64,000 nucleotides of DNA from Senegalimassilia faecalis (GTDB lineage: Bacteria > Actinomycetota > Coriobacteriia > Coriobacteriales > Eggerthellaceae), in assembly GCF_004135645.1 (NCBI RefSeq), contig NZ_SDPW01000001.1, forward strand, positions 1,054,001 through 1,118,000, read 5' to 3'. The notes under the pieces are model-generated. The model was not told where the DNA came from. It worked only from the letters and a program-made list of their open reading frames with translations, and did not search any database. Below, in pieces: positions 49,328 to 57,015 of the stretch (within the stretch, counting starts at the first letter, position 1; each line of letters begins with the position of its first letter). Position numbers and translations under genes: made by a program.

Positions 49328-49798
49328 ATGGCAGAAGCACGCATGCTGCTCGACACCGAAGTGGTGCTCGACTTCCTATTCGAACGCGAGCCTCACTATC
49401 GCCCCACGCGCCTAATCATGATTGCCGGCCGCGTCGGCGAATTCGACCTGTGGATGACGTCCACCCAGATGATGGACCTTGCGTACCGCCTGTCCGACGG
49501 CGGCAACCCCGCGCTGATGCCTCGCGCGCTTGAGCGCCTGCGCGGCCTGCGCACGTTCATTCGCGTGCAAGGCGTAGGCGACACCGAAATCGACCGCTTG
49601 CTGGCATCGAATTGCGAAGACCCCGCCGCTCAGCTGCTGGTCAACGCCGCGGTGGACATCAAGGCGGACTTCCTGGTCACGCACAACGCGCAGGCGTGCA
49701 AAACGAACCTGCTCACCGTCACCGATTGCGAAGGCGTGTTCGACTGGCTGCGCGACAACCGCGAAATCGAATACGAGGATGTTGAAATATCCGAGTAG
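49328..49798 (+). CDS. PIN-domain toxin (ribonuclease)
   Basis: 156-residue PIN-domain protein: MLLDTEVVLDFLFERE gives the first acidic residue (Asp9), the centre has TSTQMMDLAYRL, and CEDPAAQLLVNAAVDIKADFLVTHN holds the late acidic residues and the typical DFLVTHN strand. Such proteins cut RNA (often tRNA or rRNA) in a Mg-dependent way and are held in check by the neighbouring antitoxin. Translation starts at the base after the antitoxin stop, so the two are coupled. Confidence 0.85.
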   Translation: MAEARMLLDTEVVLDFLFEREPHYRPTRLIMIAGRVGEFDLWMTSTQMMDLAYRLSDGGNPALMPRALERLRGLRTFIRVQGVGDTEIDRLLASNCEDPAAQLLVNAAVDIKADFLVTHNAQACKTNLLTVTDCEGVFDWLRDNREIEYEDVEISE

Positions 49799-49823
49799 CT
49801 TTTCGCCGTCACCTTTCTGTCAC

Positions 49824-49883
49824 TTGACACCTTCGAGTGCCAGACTACAATTCAAATTAGCACTCAAGCTGTGAGACTGCTAA
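49824..49883 (+). promoter_or_regulatory. htpG promoter with CIRCE (HrcA) operator
   Basis: TTGACA (49824-49829), 16 bases, TACAAT (49846-49851). Starting six bases later is TTAGCACTC (49857-49865), nine bases, GACTGCTAA (49875-49883), which matches the CIRCE operator (TTAGCACTC-N9-GAGTGCTAA) with one mismatch. HrcA would repress here until heat shock. Confidence 0.88.
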
Positions 49884-49885
49884 CG

Positions 49886-49908
49886 CGCCCCGCACCTCGC
49901 GGGGCGTT
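49886..49908 (+). terminator. Hairpin in the htpG leader
   Basis: CGCCCCGC, loop ACCT, GCGGGGCG followed by TTTC. It forms in the 5' untranslated RNA just after the CIRCE operator; it could stabilise the leader or act as a weak attenuator. Confidence 0.45.
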
Positions 49909-49933
49909 TCATTCGCCGGCTCGCTTGCACGCA

Positions 49934-49970
49934 AAAGTGGGACAAAGGGACAGTCCCTTTGTCCCACTTT
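49934..49970. repeat. Perfect dispersed palindrome (copy B)
   Basis: The GGGACAAAGGGAC/GTCCCTTTGTCCC core of copy A, here extended by AAAGT/ACTTT to a 37-bp perfect palindrome. It lies in the htpG leader, 64 bases before the ATG. Confidence 0.88.
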
Positions 49971-50034
49971 CAACAAGTGAAGCGCGCGAGGCAATCCCAC
50001 GGCGTCTAGCACGAACGGAAAGGAAGCGCCGCAC

Positions 50035-51990
50035 ATGCGCAAATTCAAGACAGAGAGCAAAAAGCTGCTCGACCTCATGATCAACTCCATTTACACCAAC
50101 CGCGAAATTTTCCTGCGCGAGCTCATCTCCAACGCATCGGACGCGGTTGACAAGCTGTACTTCAAAAGCCTCACCGACACTAGCGTTCAGCTGACGAAAG
50201 ACCAGCTCGGCATCGACGTCTCCTTCGACAAGGACGCCCGCACCATCACCGTGTCCGACAACGGCATCGGCATGACGCAGGAAGACCTCGACCGCAACCT
50301 CGGCACCATCGCGCACTCCGACTCCATGGCGTTCAAACAGGAAAACGCCGAGCAGCAGGGCGACGACGTTGACATCATCGGCCAGTTCGGCGTGGGCTTC
50401 TACAGCGCGTTCATGGTCGCGAAGTCCGTGCGCGTCGTGTCGAAGGCGTACGGCGAAGAGCAGGCTTGGGCCTGGGAATCCGACGGCGTTGAGGGCTACA
50501 CCATCGAGGCGGCCGAGCGCGAAACGAACGGCACCGACGTTATCCTGACGCTCAAGGACAACACCGAGGAAGAGAACTACGACCAGTTCCTCAGCGAATA
50601 CGGCCTGAAAGACCTGATCAAACGCTACAGCAACTACGTGCGCTACCCTGTGCGCATGGAAGTGGAGAAGTCGCGCCAGAAGCCAAAGCCCGAGGATGCC
50701 GGCGACGATTACAAGCCCGAGTACGAGCAGTACACCGAGGTGGAAACCATCAACTCCATGGTGCCCATCTGGAAGCGCGGCAAGTCCGACGTGAAGCAGG
50801 AAGAGTACAACGAGTTCTACAAGCAGACGTTCCACGACTTCACTGACCCGGCCGCCACGTTCGGCATCCACGCCGAGGGCGCGCTGTCCTACGACGCGTT
50901 GCTGTTCATCCCCGGTCGCGCTCCCTACGACCTGTACAGCAAGGATTACAAGAAGGGCCTGGAACTGTACGGCTCCAACGTGCTGATCATGGAGAAGTGC
51001 GAGGACCTGCTGCCCGACCACTACAACTTCGTGCGTGGCGTTGTGGACAGCCAGGACCTTACGCTGAACATCTCGCGTGAAACGCTGCAGCAGAACAACC
51101 AGCTGCGCGCCATCGCCCGCAAGGTGGAGAAGAAGATTACGTCCGAGCTGAAGAAGATGCTCAAGAACGACCGTGCCGGCTACGAAAAATTCTTCGAGAA
51201 CTTCGGTCGCGGCCTGGAGTATGGCATCTACACCAGCTACGGCATGCTGAAAGACGAGCTGGCCGAGCTGCTGCTGTTCTACAGCGCCAAGGAGCAGAAG
51301 CTTGTCACGCTTGACGAGTACCTGGAGGCCATGCCCGCCAACCAGAAGTCCATCTACTACGCCGCCGGCGACAGCATCGACCGTTTGGCGAAGCTGCCGA
51401 TCGTGAACACGGTGCTGGGCCGTGGTTACGACGTGCTGCTGTGCACGAAGGACGTCGACGAGTTCTGCTTCCAGTCCATGATGAACTACGGCCCCGAGCC
51501 GGAGAAGGACGCCGAGGGCAAGGACATCGAGGGCACCGGCCCGAAGGATCTGAAGAACGTGGCGTCCGGCGTCCTGGACTTCGCCACCGAGGACGAGAAG
51601 AAGGAAGCCGAAGCCGCCGAGAAGGACAACGAAGCCCTGCTCAAGGCCATGAAGGAGCATCTGGGTGACGTCATCACGAAGGTGGCCGTGTCCACGCGCC
51701 TGACCGATGCGCCGTCGGCCGTGACCACCGAAGGCCCCGTGTCGCTGGAGATGGAGCGCCTTATGTCGCAGATGCCCGAGGGCATGGGCGAAGTGAAGTC
51801 GCAGCGCGTGCTCGAGCTGAACGCGAAGCATCCGGTGTTCGAGGTGCTGAAGGGTGCGCAGGAAGCCGGCGATGCCGACAAGGTCAACCTGTACACCGAC
51901 ATCCTGTACAACCAGGCGCTCATCGTAGAAGGCATGCCCATCGCCGACCCGGTAGCCTACGCGAACGCGGTAACGAAGCTGATGGCTTAA
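50035..51990 (+). CDS. htpG: Chaperone HtpG (bacterial Hsp90)
   Basis: 651-residue Hsp90 with the GHKL ATPase domain first: IYTNREIFLRELISNASDAVDKL, VSDNGIGMTQEDL, GTIAHSDSMAF and IGQFGVGFYSAFMVA. The middle domain holds GVVDSQDLTLNISRETLQQN, and the C-terminal dimer domain follows a charged linker rich in Glu and Lys. GGAAAGGAAGCGCC precedes the ATG. Expression is probably under HrcA through the CIRCE operator 150 bases upstream. Confidence 0.98.
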   Translation: MRKFKTESKKLLDLMINSIYTNREIFLRELISNASDAVDKLYFKSLTDTSVQLTKDQLGIDVSFDKDARTITVSDNGIGMTQEDLDRNLGTIAHSDSMAFKQENAEQQGDDVDIIGQFGVGFYSAFMVAKSVRVVSKAYGEEQAWAWESDGVEGYTIEAAERETNGTDVILTLKDNTEEENYDQFLSEYGLKDLIKRYSNYVRYPVRMEVEKSRQKPKPEDAGDDYKPEYEQYTEVETINSMVPIWKRGKSDVKQEEYNEFYKQTFHDFTDPAATFGIHAEGALSYDALLFIPGRAPYDLYSKDYKKGLELYGSNVLIMEKCEDLLPDHYNFVRGVVDSQDLTLNISRETLQQNNQLRAIARKVEKKITSELKKMLKNDRAGYEKFFENFGRGLEYGIYTSYGMLKDELAELLLFYSAKEQKLVTLDEYLEAMPANQKSIYYAAGDSIDRLAKLPIVNTVLGRGYDVLLCTKDVDEFCFQSMMNYGPEPEKDAEGKDIEGTGPKDLKNVASGVLDFATEDEKKEAEAAEKDNEALLKAMKEHLGDVITKVAVSTRLTDAPSAVTTEGPVSLEMERLMSQMPEGMGEVKSQRVLELNAKHPVFEVLKGAQEAGDADKVNLYTDILYNQALIVEGMPIADPVAYANAVTKLMA

Positions 51991-52027
51991 ATGGTTCCGC
52001 CGGCCTGCCGGCTGGAAGCGAAATATG

Positions 52028-52064
52028 AAGCGGCTTGGCCTTGGTCGAGGTCAAGCCGCTTTTG
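52028..52064 (+). terminator. Terminator after htpG
   Basis: AAGCGGCTTG (52028-52037) and CAAGCCGCTT (52052-52061) with TTTT at the end. Confidence 0.75.
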
Positions 52065-52084
52065 TACTATTATATGTAGTCACT

Positions 52085-52222
52085 ATGCAGAAAAGCATTC
52101 ACGACATATTCCAGATGGTTGAAACGCCGCTTCTTAGCTTCACGGTGGTGGTGCTGAGCTGTTTGGTGTTCCTTCTGGGGCTGTGGGCCATCATGATCCT
52201 CGTAAGGTTCGTGATGGGATGA
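52085..52222 (+). CDS. Possible 45-residue single-span membrane protein
   Basis: A short frame, MQKSIHDIFQMVETPLLSF then a 24-residue hydrophobic helix ending MILVRFVMG, between the htpG terminator and trkH. It reads like a small transmembrane protein, and TACTAT at 52066-52071 could be a -10 element that would give an almost leaderless mRNA, but there is no clear ribosome binding site. If real, it might be an accessory peptide of the potassium transporter, as KdpF is for Kdp (inference). Confidence 0.35.
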   Translation: MQKSIHDIFQMVETPLLSFTVVVLSCLVFLLGLWAIMILVRFVMG

Positions 52223-52271
52223 CCGTGCTCGCATTCAACGCGCGCGCCGAGTGGCGGGGGTAGGCACCGCA

Positions 52272-53792
52272 ATGTGGCAGCGCTTCACGTGGTATGACAT
52301 CAGGGTTATCGGCCATTACCTGGGCATGCTGGTTTTGTTCTCGTCGGTGGCGTTGCTTGCCCCGCTGATTACCGCCATCATTTTCCAGGAATGGATTCCT
52401 GCAAGTCATTACCTCTTTTCCATCGGTCTTTCGCTCATCGTCGGTTCGGCGCTTCGTTTCATGCGCATCGAGCCTGGTCGTCTGAACCGCCAGCAGGCGT
52501 TGGTGGTCACGGGTCTGGCCTGGGTGGTTCTGGCGTTCATGGCCACCATCCCGCTGTACCTGTCGGGCCATTACGACACGTTCCTTGACGCCATGTTCGA
52601 CGGCGTGTCCGGCATCACCACCACGGGCGCCAGCATCATCTCCGACCTTGACCACCTTTCCTACGCTGACAGCATGTGGCGCTTCGTCATGATTTTGCTG
52701 GGCGGCTTGGGCCTTGTAGTGGTCGCGCTATCGTTTGGCCTGTTCGGGAAGCGTTCGGGCGCCAGCCTGTTCGTGTCCGAAGGCCGCAGCGAGCACGTGG
52801 TTCCCAACGTGGTGCAGACGGCGCAGTTCATCGCAAAGCTGTCGTTGGGCTTCATTCTAGTTGCCACCACGGTGCTGGCCATCATGTGCGCGTTTGCGGG
52901 CATGGAAGCGTCGCGCGCCGTACTCAACGGCCTGTGGCTTGCCATCTCCAGCTTCTGCACCGGCGGCTTCGCGCCCATGAGCGCGTCCATCATGTACTAC
53001 CATTCGCTTCCCATCGAAGTGGTGCTTATGGTGCTCATGATCATCGGCAGCGTGAGCTTCGTGTTGCATTCCGAGCTGTGGAAAGGCCACCTGAACGTGT
53101 ACTTCCGCGACATGGAAATCCGCACGATGTTCATCTGGATTGCCGTCATGACCTTGGTGTTTGCGGCGTCGGTGTCGGCAAGCTCCGACTTCTCGAACCT
53201 GACCACCATGCTGCGCCGCGGCGTGTTCATGATCGTGTCGGCGTTCTCCACCACGGGCTTTCAGAACATCACCACGAATCAGCTGACCACGTCGCTGACC
53301 TCCGGCGCGTTTCTGGTCATCGCTGCGTTGATGGCCGTCGGCGGCGGCGCGGGGTCAACGTCGGGCGGCATCAAGCTCAACCGCATCGGACTGATCATCA
53401 AATCGCTGGTTGCCACGGTGAAAGAAACGCTGGCGCCCGACTCGGCGCGCGTGGTGGTTTCGTACAACCACCTGGGCCGACGCATCCTGTCGCCCGAAAT
53501 CGCGAAAGAGGCCATGACGGTGTTCGTGCTGTACGTGGTCACGTATGCCGTCGGCTCGTTGGTGGGCATAGCGCACGGTTACGAGGCCACGCAGGCTATT
53601 TTCGAATCGGTGGCCATGGCGTCGAACGGCGGCATCTCGTCGGGTTTGTGCGCGCAGGGCATGCCCGTTTCGCTCGAGCTGTTCTACATGCTGGAGATGT
53701 GGGCCGGCCGTCTGGAGTTCGTGACGCTGATTGCGCTCATCGTGGAGGTTGTGGTGTCGCTTGACCCGCGCAGGCTGGTGAGGCGCTCATGA
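52272..53792 (+). CDS. trkH: Potassium uptake protein TrkH family
   Basis: 506-residue membrane protein of the Trk/Ktr/HKT superfamily. It has the four pore-loop repeats with their conserved Gly: SGITTTGASI, SSFCTGGFAPMSAS, SAFSTTGFQ and AMASNGGISSG; GGGAGSTSGGIKLNRIGL is also typical of TrkH. It moves K+ (or Na+) inward with a cytoplasmic TrkA partner, which is not in the window. I take the ATG at 52272, about eight bases after GGGGG, over the GTG at 52251. It overlaps the next gene by four bases (ATGA). Confidence 0.93.
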   Translation: MWQRFTWYDIRVIGHYLGMLVLFSSVALLAPLITAIIFQEWIPASHYLFSIGLSLIVGSALRFMRIEPGRLNRQQALVVTGLAWVVLAFMATIPLYLSGHYDTFLDAMFDGVSGITTTGASIISDLDHLSYADSMWRFVMILLGGLGLVVVALSFGLFGKRSGASLFVSEGRSEHVVPNVVQTAQFIAKLSLGFILVATTVLAIMCAFAGMEASRAVLNGLWLAISSFCTGGFAPMSASIMYYHSLPIEVVLMVLMIIGSVSFVLHSELWKGHLNVYFRDMEIRTMFIWIAVMTLVFAASVSASSDFSNLTTMLRRGVFMIVSAFSTTGFQNITTNQLTTSLTSGAFLVIAALMAVGGGAGSTSGGIKLNRIGLIIKSLVATVKETLAPDSARVVVSYNHLGRRILSPEIAKEAMTVFVLYVVTYAVGSLVGIAHGYEATQAIFESVAMASNGGISSGLCAQGMPVSLELFYMLEMWAGRLEFVTLIALIVEVVVSLDPRRLVRRS

Positions 53793-54550
53793 TGAAGCTG
53801 GCGAAGAGCAGGGCGAAGGACGCAAGGGGCGTTTTGACGCGCGCGATGGCGAATGTGCCGGCGGTCGTGCTCGCAAGCAAGAAGAACGTGCTAGCGAAAC
53901 GCCTGGTCAGCAATGCGTTGCTGGGCATATTCGCAGTCGCTGTCGCAGCCGTGCTTACGTGCGCTGCGCCGACCGCCGCGGCCGGCCCGGCGCCCGCCGG
54001 TGAAGGCGCGCTTGCGGTGCCAGGCCCATTCATCGTGCCCGCCGCATGGGCCGACGAGCCCGCAGACGGCAGCAACGCCGTCGACGTCACGCAGCTGCCC
54101 GACAGTTCGTTCATCTACGACACGTCCATCACGGACCTCAGCACGGCCGACACGTACTACGACAAGCAAACGGTGCAGGTCACGGGCGAGGTTGTCGGCG
54201 ACCGCATCGACGCAGGCGACGGCCACCACTGCTGGATCACGCTGGCATCTGCCGTCGATGCGTCAACGGTTTCCGTATACATGACGAACGAGTCAGCCGC
54301 GAAGATCGACATGTACGGCGCGTACGATCGCAAGGGAACAACGCTGCAGGTGCGCGGCACGTTCCAGCTGGCGTGTCCCTCGCACGACGGCGTGTCGGAC
54401 CTGCACGCGCAGGTGGTGTCGGTCACGGAAAAAGGCAAGGCCACGCCCGACGAGTTCAAGTTCGAGGCGTTCATTCCCGGCATTATTACCATCATGATCG
54501 GGCTGGTCATGATGGCGGTGTTCTATCTGCTGCGCGAGCGGCAGCGATAA
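53789..54550 (+). CDS. Membrane-anchored protein with OB-fold-like domain, function unknown
   Basis: 253 residues. A basic N-terminal tail is followed by a hydrophobic helix (about 38-62), then an Ala/Pro linker, then an extracytoplasmic domain of about 115 residues (YDKQTVQVTGEVVGDRIDAGDGHHCWITL, ASTVSVYMTNESAAKIDMYGAYDRKGTTLQVRGTFQLAC) that resembles an OB-fold of the tRNA_anti-like kind, and a C-terminal helix (IPGIITIMIGLVMMAVFYLL). It overlaps trkH by four bases and is followed 18 bases later by rsgA. I do not know its function; coupling to trkH suggests a role at the membrane. Confidence 0.72.
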   Translation: MMKLAKSRAKDARGVLTRAMANVPAVVLASKKNVLAKRLVSNALLGIFAVAVAAVLTCAAPTAAAGPAPAGEGALAVPGPFIVPAAWADEPADGSNAVDVTQLPDSSFIYDTSITDLSTADTYYDKQTVQVTGEVVGDRIDAGDGHHCWITLASAVDASTVSVYMTNESAAKIDMYGAYDRKGTTLQVRGTFQLACPSHDGVSDLHAQVVSVTEKGKATPDEFKFEAFIPGIITIMIGLVMMAVFYLLRERQR

Positions 54551-54568
54551 GGAAGCAAGGAGGCGGGC

Positions 54569-55576
54569 TTGCAAAAAGGGCAGGTCGTGAAGCTGGATCG
54601 CGGGTATCCGCTGGTGAAGTGCGCCGATGGGCGCCTTGTGCGTTGCGAACATGCAACGTCCCTGGTCAAAGGCGAGAAACTACGCGCCGTCATCGGCGAT
54701 TTCGTGGAAGTGAACGCGCCGGAGGGCCACGACAAGGGCATCATCGAGGCCATTTGCCCCCGCCAGCGCGCGTTCGTGCGCAAAGACCCCACCGAGCGCG
54801 CCGTGCCGCAGGTGCTTGCCGCAAACTTCGACCGCGTCATCGTGGCGCAGCCGCTGGCCGAGGTGAACCTGCGCCGCCTGGAGCGCGAGCTGGTGCTGGC
54901 GTACGAAACGGGCGCGGCCGTAACCGTGGTGCTCACGAAGGCCGACCTTGCCGAAAGCGAAGCGCAGGTCGAAGAGGTGGCCGCCCGCGTGCGCGCGCTG
55001 GCGGGCCCCGAGGTGCGCACGCTGGTGGTGTCCGACGGCAATGCCGAAAGCGTGGAGGCCGTGCGCGCGCTTATGCCCGAAAACACCACCACGGTGCTGA
55101 TTGGCAAATCGGGCGTGGGCAAGTCGAGCCTGGTCAACATGCTGGTTGGCGAAGACGTGCAAGAAACGGGCAGCGTGCGTGAAGGTGACGGCAAGGGCCG
55201 CCACACCACGGTAAGCCGCGAGATGGTGGCCGTCCCCGGCGGCGGTTACGTGGTGGACATGCCCGGCGTGCGTGGGCTGGGGCTGTGGGATGCCGACGCC
55301 GGCATCGGCGCCGCGTTCGCCGATATCGAGCAAGCGGCCGAAAACTGCCGTTTCCGCGACTGCAAGCACGAGAACGAACCGGGCTGCGCCGTGCGCGCCG
55401 CCGTGGAGGCGGGCGACATCGCGCCCGAACGTTTCGCCAGCTACCAGGCGCTCAAGCAGGAAACCGCCACGCTGCGCACGCGCCGCGAAGAGGCCCGCCG
55501 CATGCGCGGCGAAAAGGCCAGCGACAAAAAGCGCGCCGCTCGCCCCGCAAAATCCCGCGGCAAAAAGCGCCGATAA
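54569..55576 (+). CDS. rsgA: Ribosome small-subunit-dependent GTPase A (RsgA)
   Basis: Circularly permuted GTPase that checks 30S subunit maturation. An OB domain comes first, then the G motifs in permuted order: G4 TKAD, G1 GKSGVGKSSLVNML, G2 area HTT, G3 DMPG; the zinc motif CRFRDCKHENEPGC follows, and a Lys/Arg-rich tail ends the 335 residues. The start is TTG at 54569 after AAGGAGGCGGGC; no ATG fits as well. Confidence 0.95.
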   Translation: MQKGQVVKLDRGYPLVKCADGRLVRCEHATSLVKGEKLRAVIGDFVEVNAPEGHDKGIIEAICPRQRAFVRKDPTERAVPQVLAANFDRVIVAQPLAEVNLRRLERELVLAYETGAAVTVVLTKADLAESEAQVEEVAARVRALAGPEVRTLVVSDGNAESVEAVRALMPENTTTVLIGKSGVGKSSLVNMLVGEDVQETGSVREGDGKGRHTTVSREMVAVPGGGYVVDMPGVRGLGLWDADAGIGAAFADIEQAAENCRFRDCKHENEPGCAVRAAVEAGDIAPERFASYQALKQETATLRTRREEARRMRGEKASDKKRAARPAKSRGKKRR

Positions 55577-55701
55577 GGGCCGGTTACGGGGCTGTTTCGC
55601 GTTCGTAAGGCAAAAACGCTACAATAATAGGGTTAACCGTAAGCAACGCACGCGCGGGCGCGAAGGCGCCGGCGTAAACGAACTCAAACCAAAGGACGTG
55701 C

Positions 55702-56997
55702 ATGAACCCGGTCATCGTTATCCCTACGTACGTTTCCTCGCGCCGTCGCAAGGAACCTACCAGCGTGACGGCAACGTACGATCACACCACTCCACTGAAA
55801 AACCCTGGTGAGCTGCCTCGTTTGCTCACGTCGCTGCAAAAGGTGCGCGGCATCGGCCAGATCATCGTGCTGGTTGCCGCCGACCAATCCACCGAAGCGC
55901 AAGCCGCCGACAAGGTGCAGGACATCGTCTCCCGGTTCCCCTCGCTCAACGTCGCCGTCATCGGCGCGGCGGAATACGGCCTGGTGCAGCAGCGCATGGA
56001 GCAGCTGGGCCTGGGCAAGCTGCAGAAAGAAATCGGCCTTTCGGGCTACGGCGCCATCCGCAACCTGGGGCTGGTGCTCGCCAACGTTATGGGCTTTGAT
56101 TCCGTGGTGTTCCTGGACGACGACGAGGTTATCGACGACGCGGAATTCCTGCAAAAAGGCGTGTATGGCCTGGGAAAACTTACGCGCAAAGGTGTGCCTA
56201 TCCTTGCGAAATCCGGCTTCTACTTCAACTCTGAGGGCTCGTTTCTGTCGAAAAGCCAAGACAAGTGGTACAACCATTTCTGGCAGCAGGGCAAGGCGTT
56301 CAACGCGTGGATCACGAAGGCCATGCGCGGCCCGCGCCTGTCGCGCAGCAACCACGTGTGCGGCGGCTGCCTGGCGCTGCACAAGGAAGCGTTCAAACGC
56401 CTGTCGTTCGACCCGTGGATCGCGCGCGGCGAAGACCTCGACTACATGCTGAACCTGCGCATGTATGGCAGTGACATCTGGTTCGACAACCAGTGGTGCC
56501 TGCGCCACCTGCCGCCGGCGTCCGCCAGCGAGGGCACGCGTTTCCGCCAGGACATCTTCCGCTGGCTGTACGAGTACCGCAAGATGGAGTACAGCCGCAC
56601 GCAAATCGACTTGATGCAGGTCAAGCCGCAGTCGCTTGAGCCGTATCCCGGGCCGTTTTTGGAGCCGGGCATCACGAAGCGCATCCGCATCACGGCCATC
56701 CTGCGCAGCTTCGCGCGCAAGGACAAGAAGGCGTATCGCCAGGCGGCGAAGGCGGCGCGAGCCGAGGCCGTCATGTACGCGCAGCGCAACTGCTCGAAGT
56801 ATTTCGAGTTTCAGTTCGTGTGGCCCGAGCTGATGGCCCGCATGGAGAACGACCAGATTCTGCACACGGCCATCGTGCAGTCGGTTGCGCGTCGCCAGGC
56901 GGAAACGAATCCGTCGGTCGCATTCCCGGTTGCCGGACCCGCGGCGGGCGTCGACCCGGGCGTGACCAGCGAAATTCGCCTGAACATCGCGGAATAG
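55702..56997 (+). CDS. Glycosyltransferase family 2-like protein
   Basis: 431-residue GT-A-fold protein. The N-terminus MNPVIVIPTYVSSRRRK and FDSVVFLDDDEVIDDAEFL (acidic DDD at about residue 141, the nucleotide-sugar metal site) mark family 2; HVCGGCLALHKEAFKRLSFDPWIARGEDLDYMLNLRMYG gives the catalytic acidic ED motif. There is no membrane segment. Neighbours give no hint of acceptor; a compatible solute or a cell-envelope glycan are both possible. Confidence 0.8.
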   Translation: MNPVIVIPTYVSSRRRKEPTSVTATYDHTTPLKNPGELPRLLTSLQKVRGIGQIIVLVAADQSTEAQAADKVQDIVSRFPSLNVAVIGAAEYGLVQQRMEQLGLGKLQKEIGLSGYGAIRNLGLVLANVMGFDSVVFLDDDEVIDDAEFLQKGVYGLGKLTRKGVPILAKSGFYFNSEGSFLSKSQDKWYNHFWQQGKAFNAWITKAMRGPRLSRSNHVCGGCLALHKEAFKRLSFDPWIARGEDLDYMLNLRMYGSDIWFDNQWCLRHLPPASASEGTRFRQDIFRWLYEYRKMEYSRTQIDLMQVKPQSLEPYPGPFLEPGITKRIRITAILRSFARKDKKAYRQAAKAARAEAVMYAQRNCSKYFEFQFVWPELMARMENDQILHTAIVQSVARRQAETNPSVAFPVAGPAAGVDPGVTSEIRLNIAE

Positions 56998-57015
56998 GGA
57001 AGGCGAAGCGAACTG

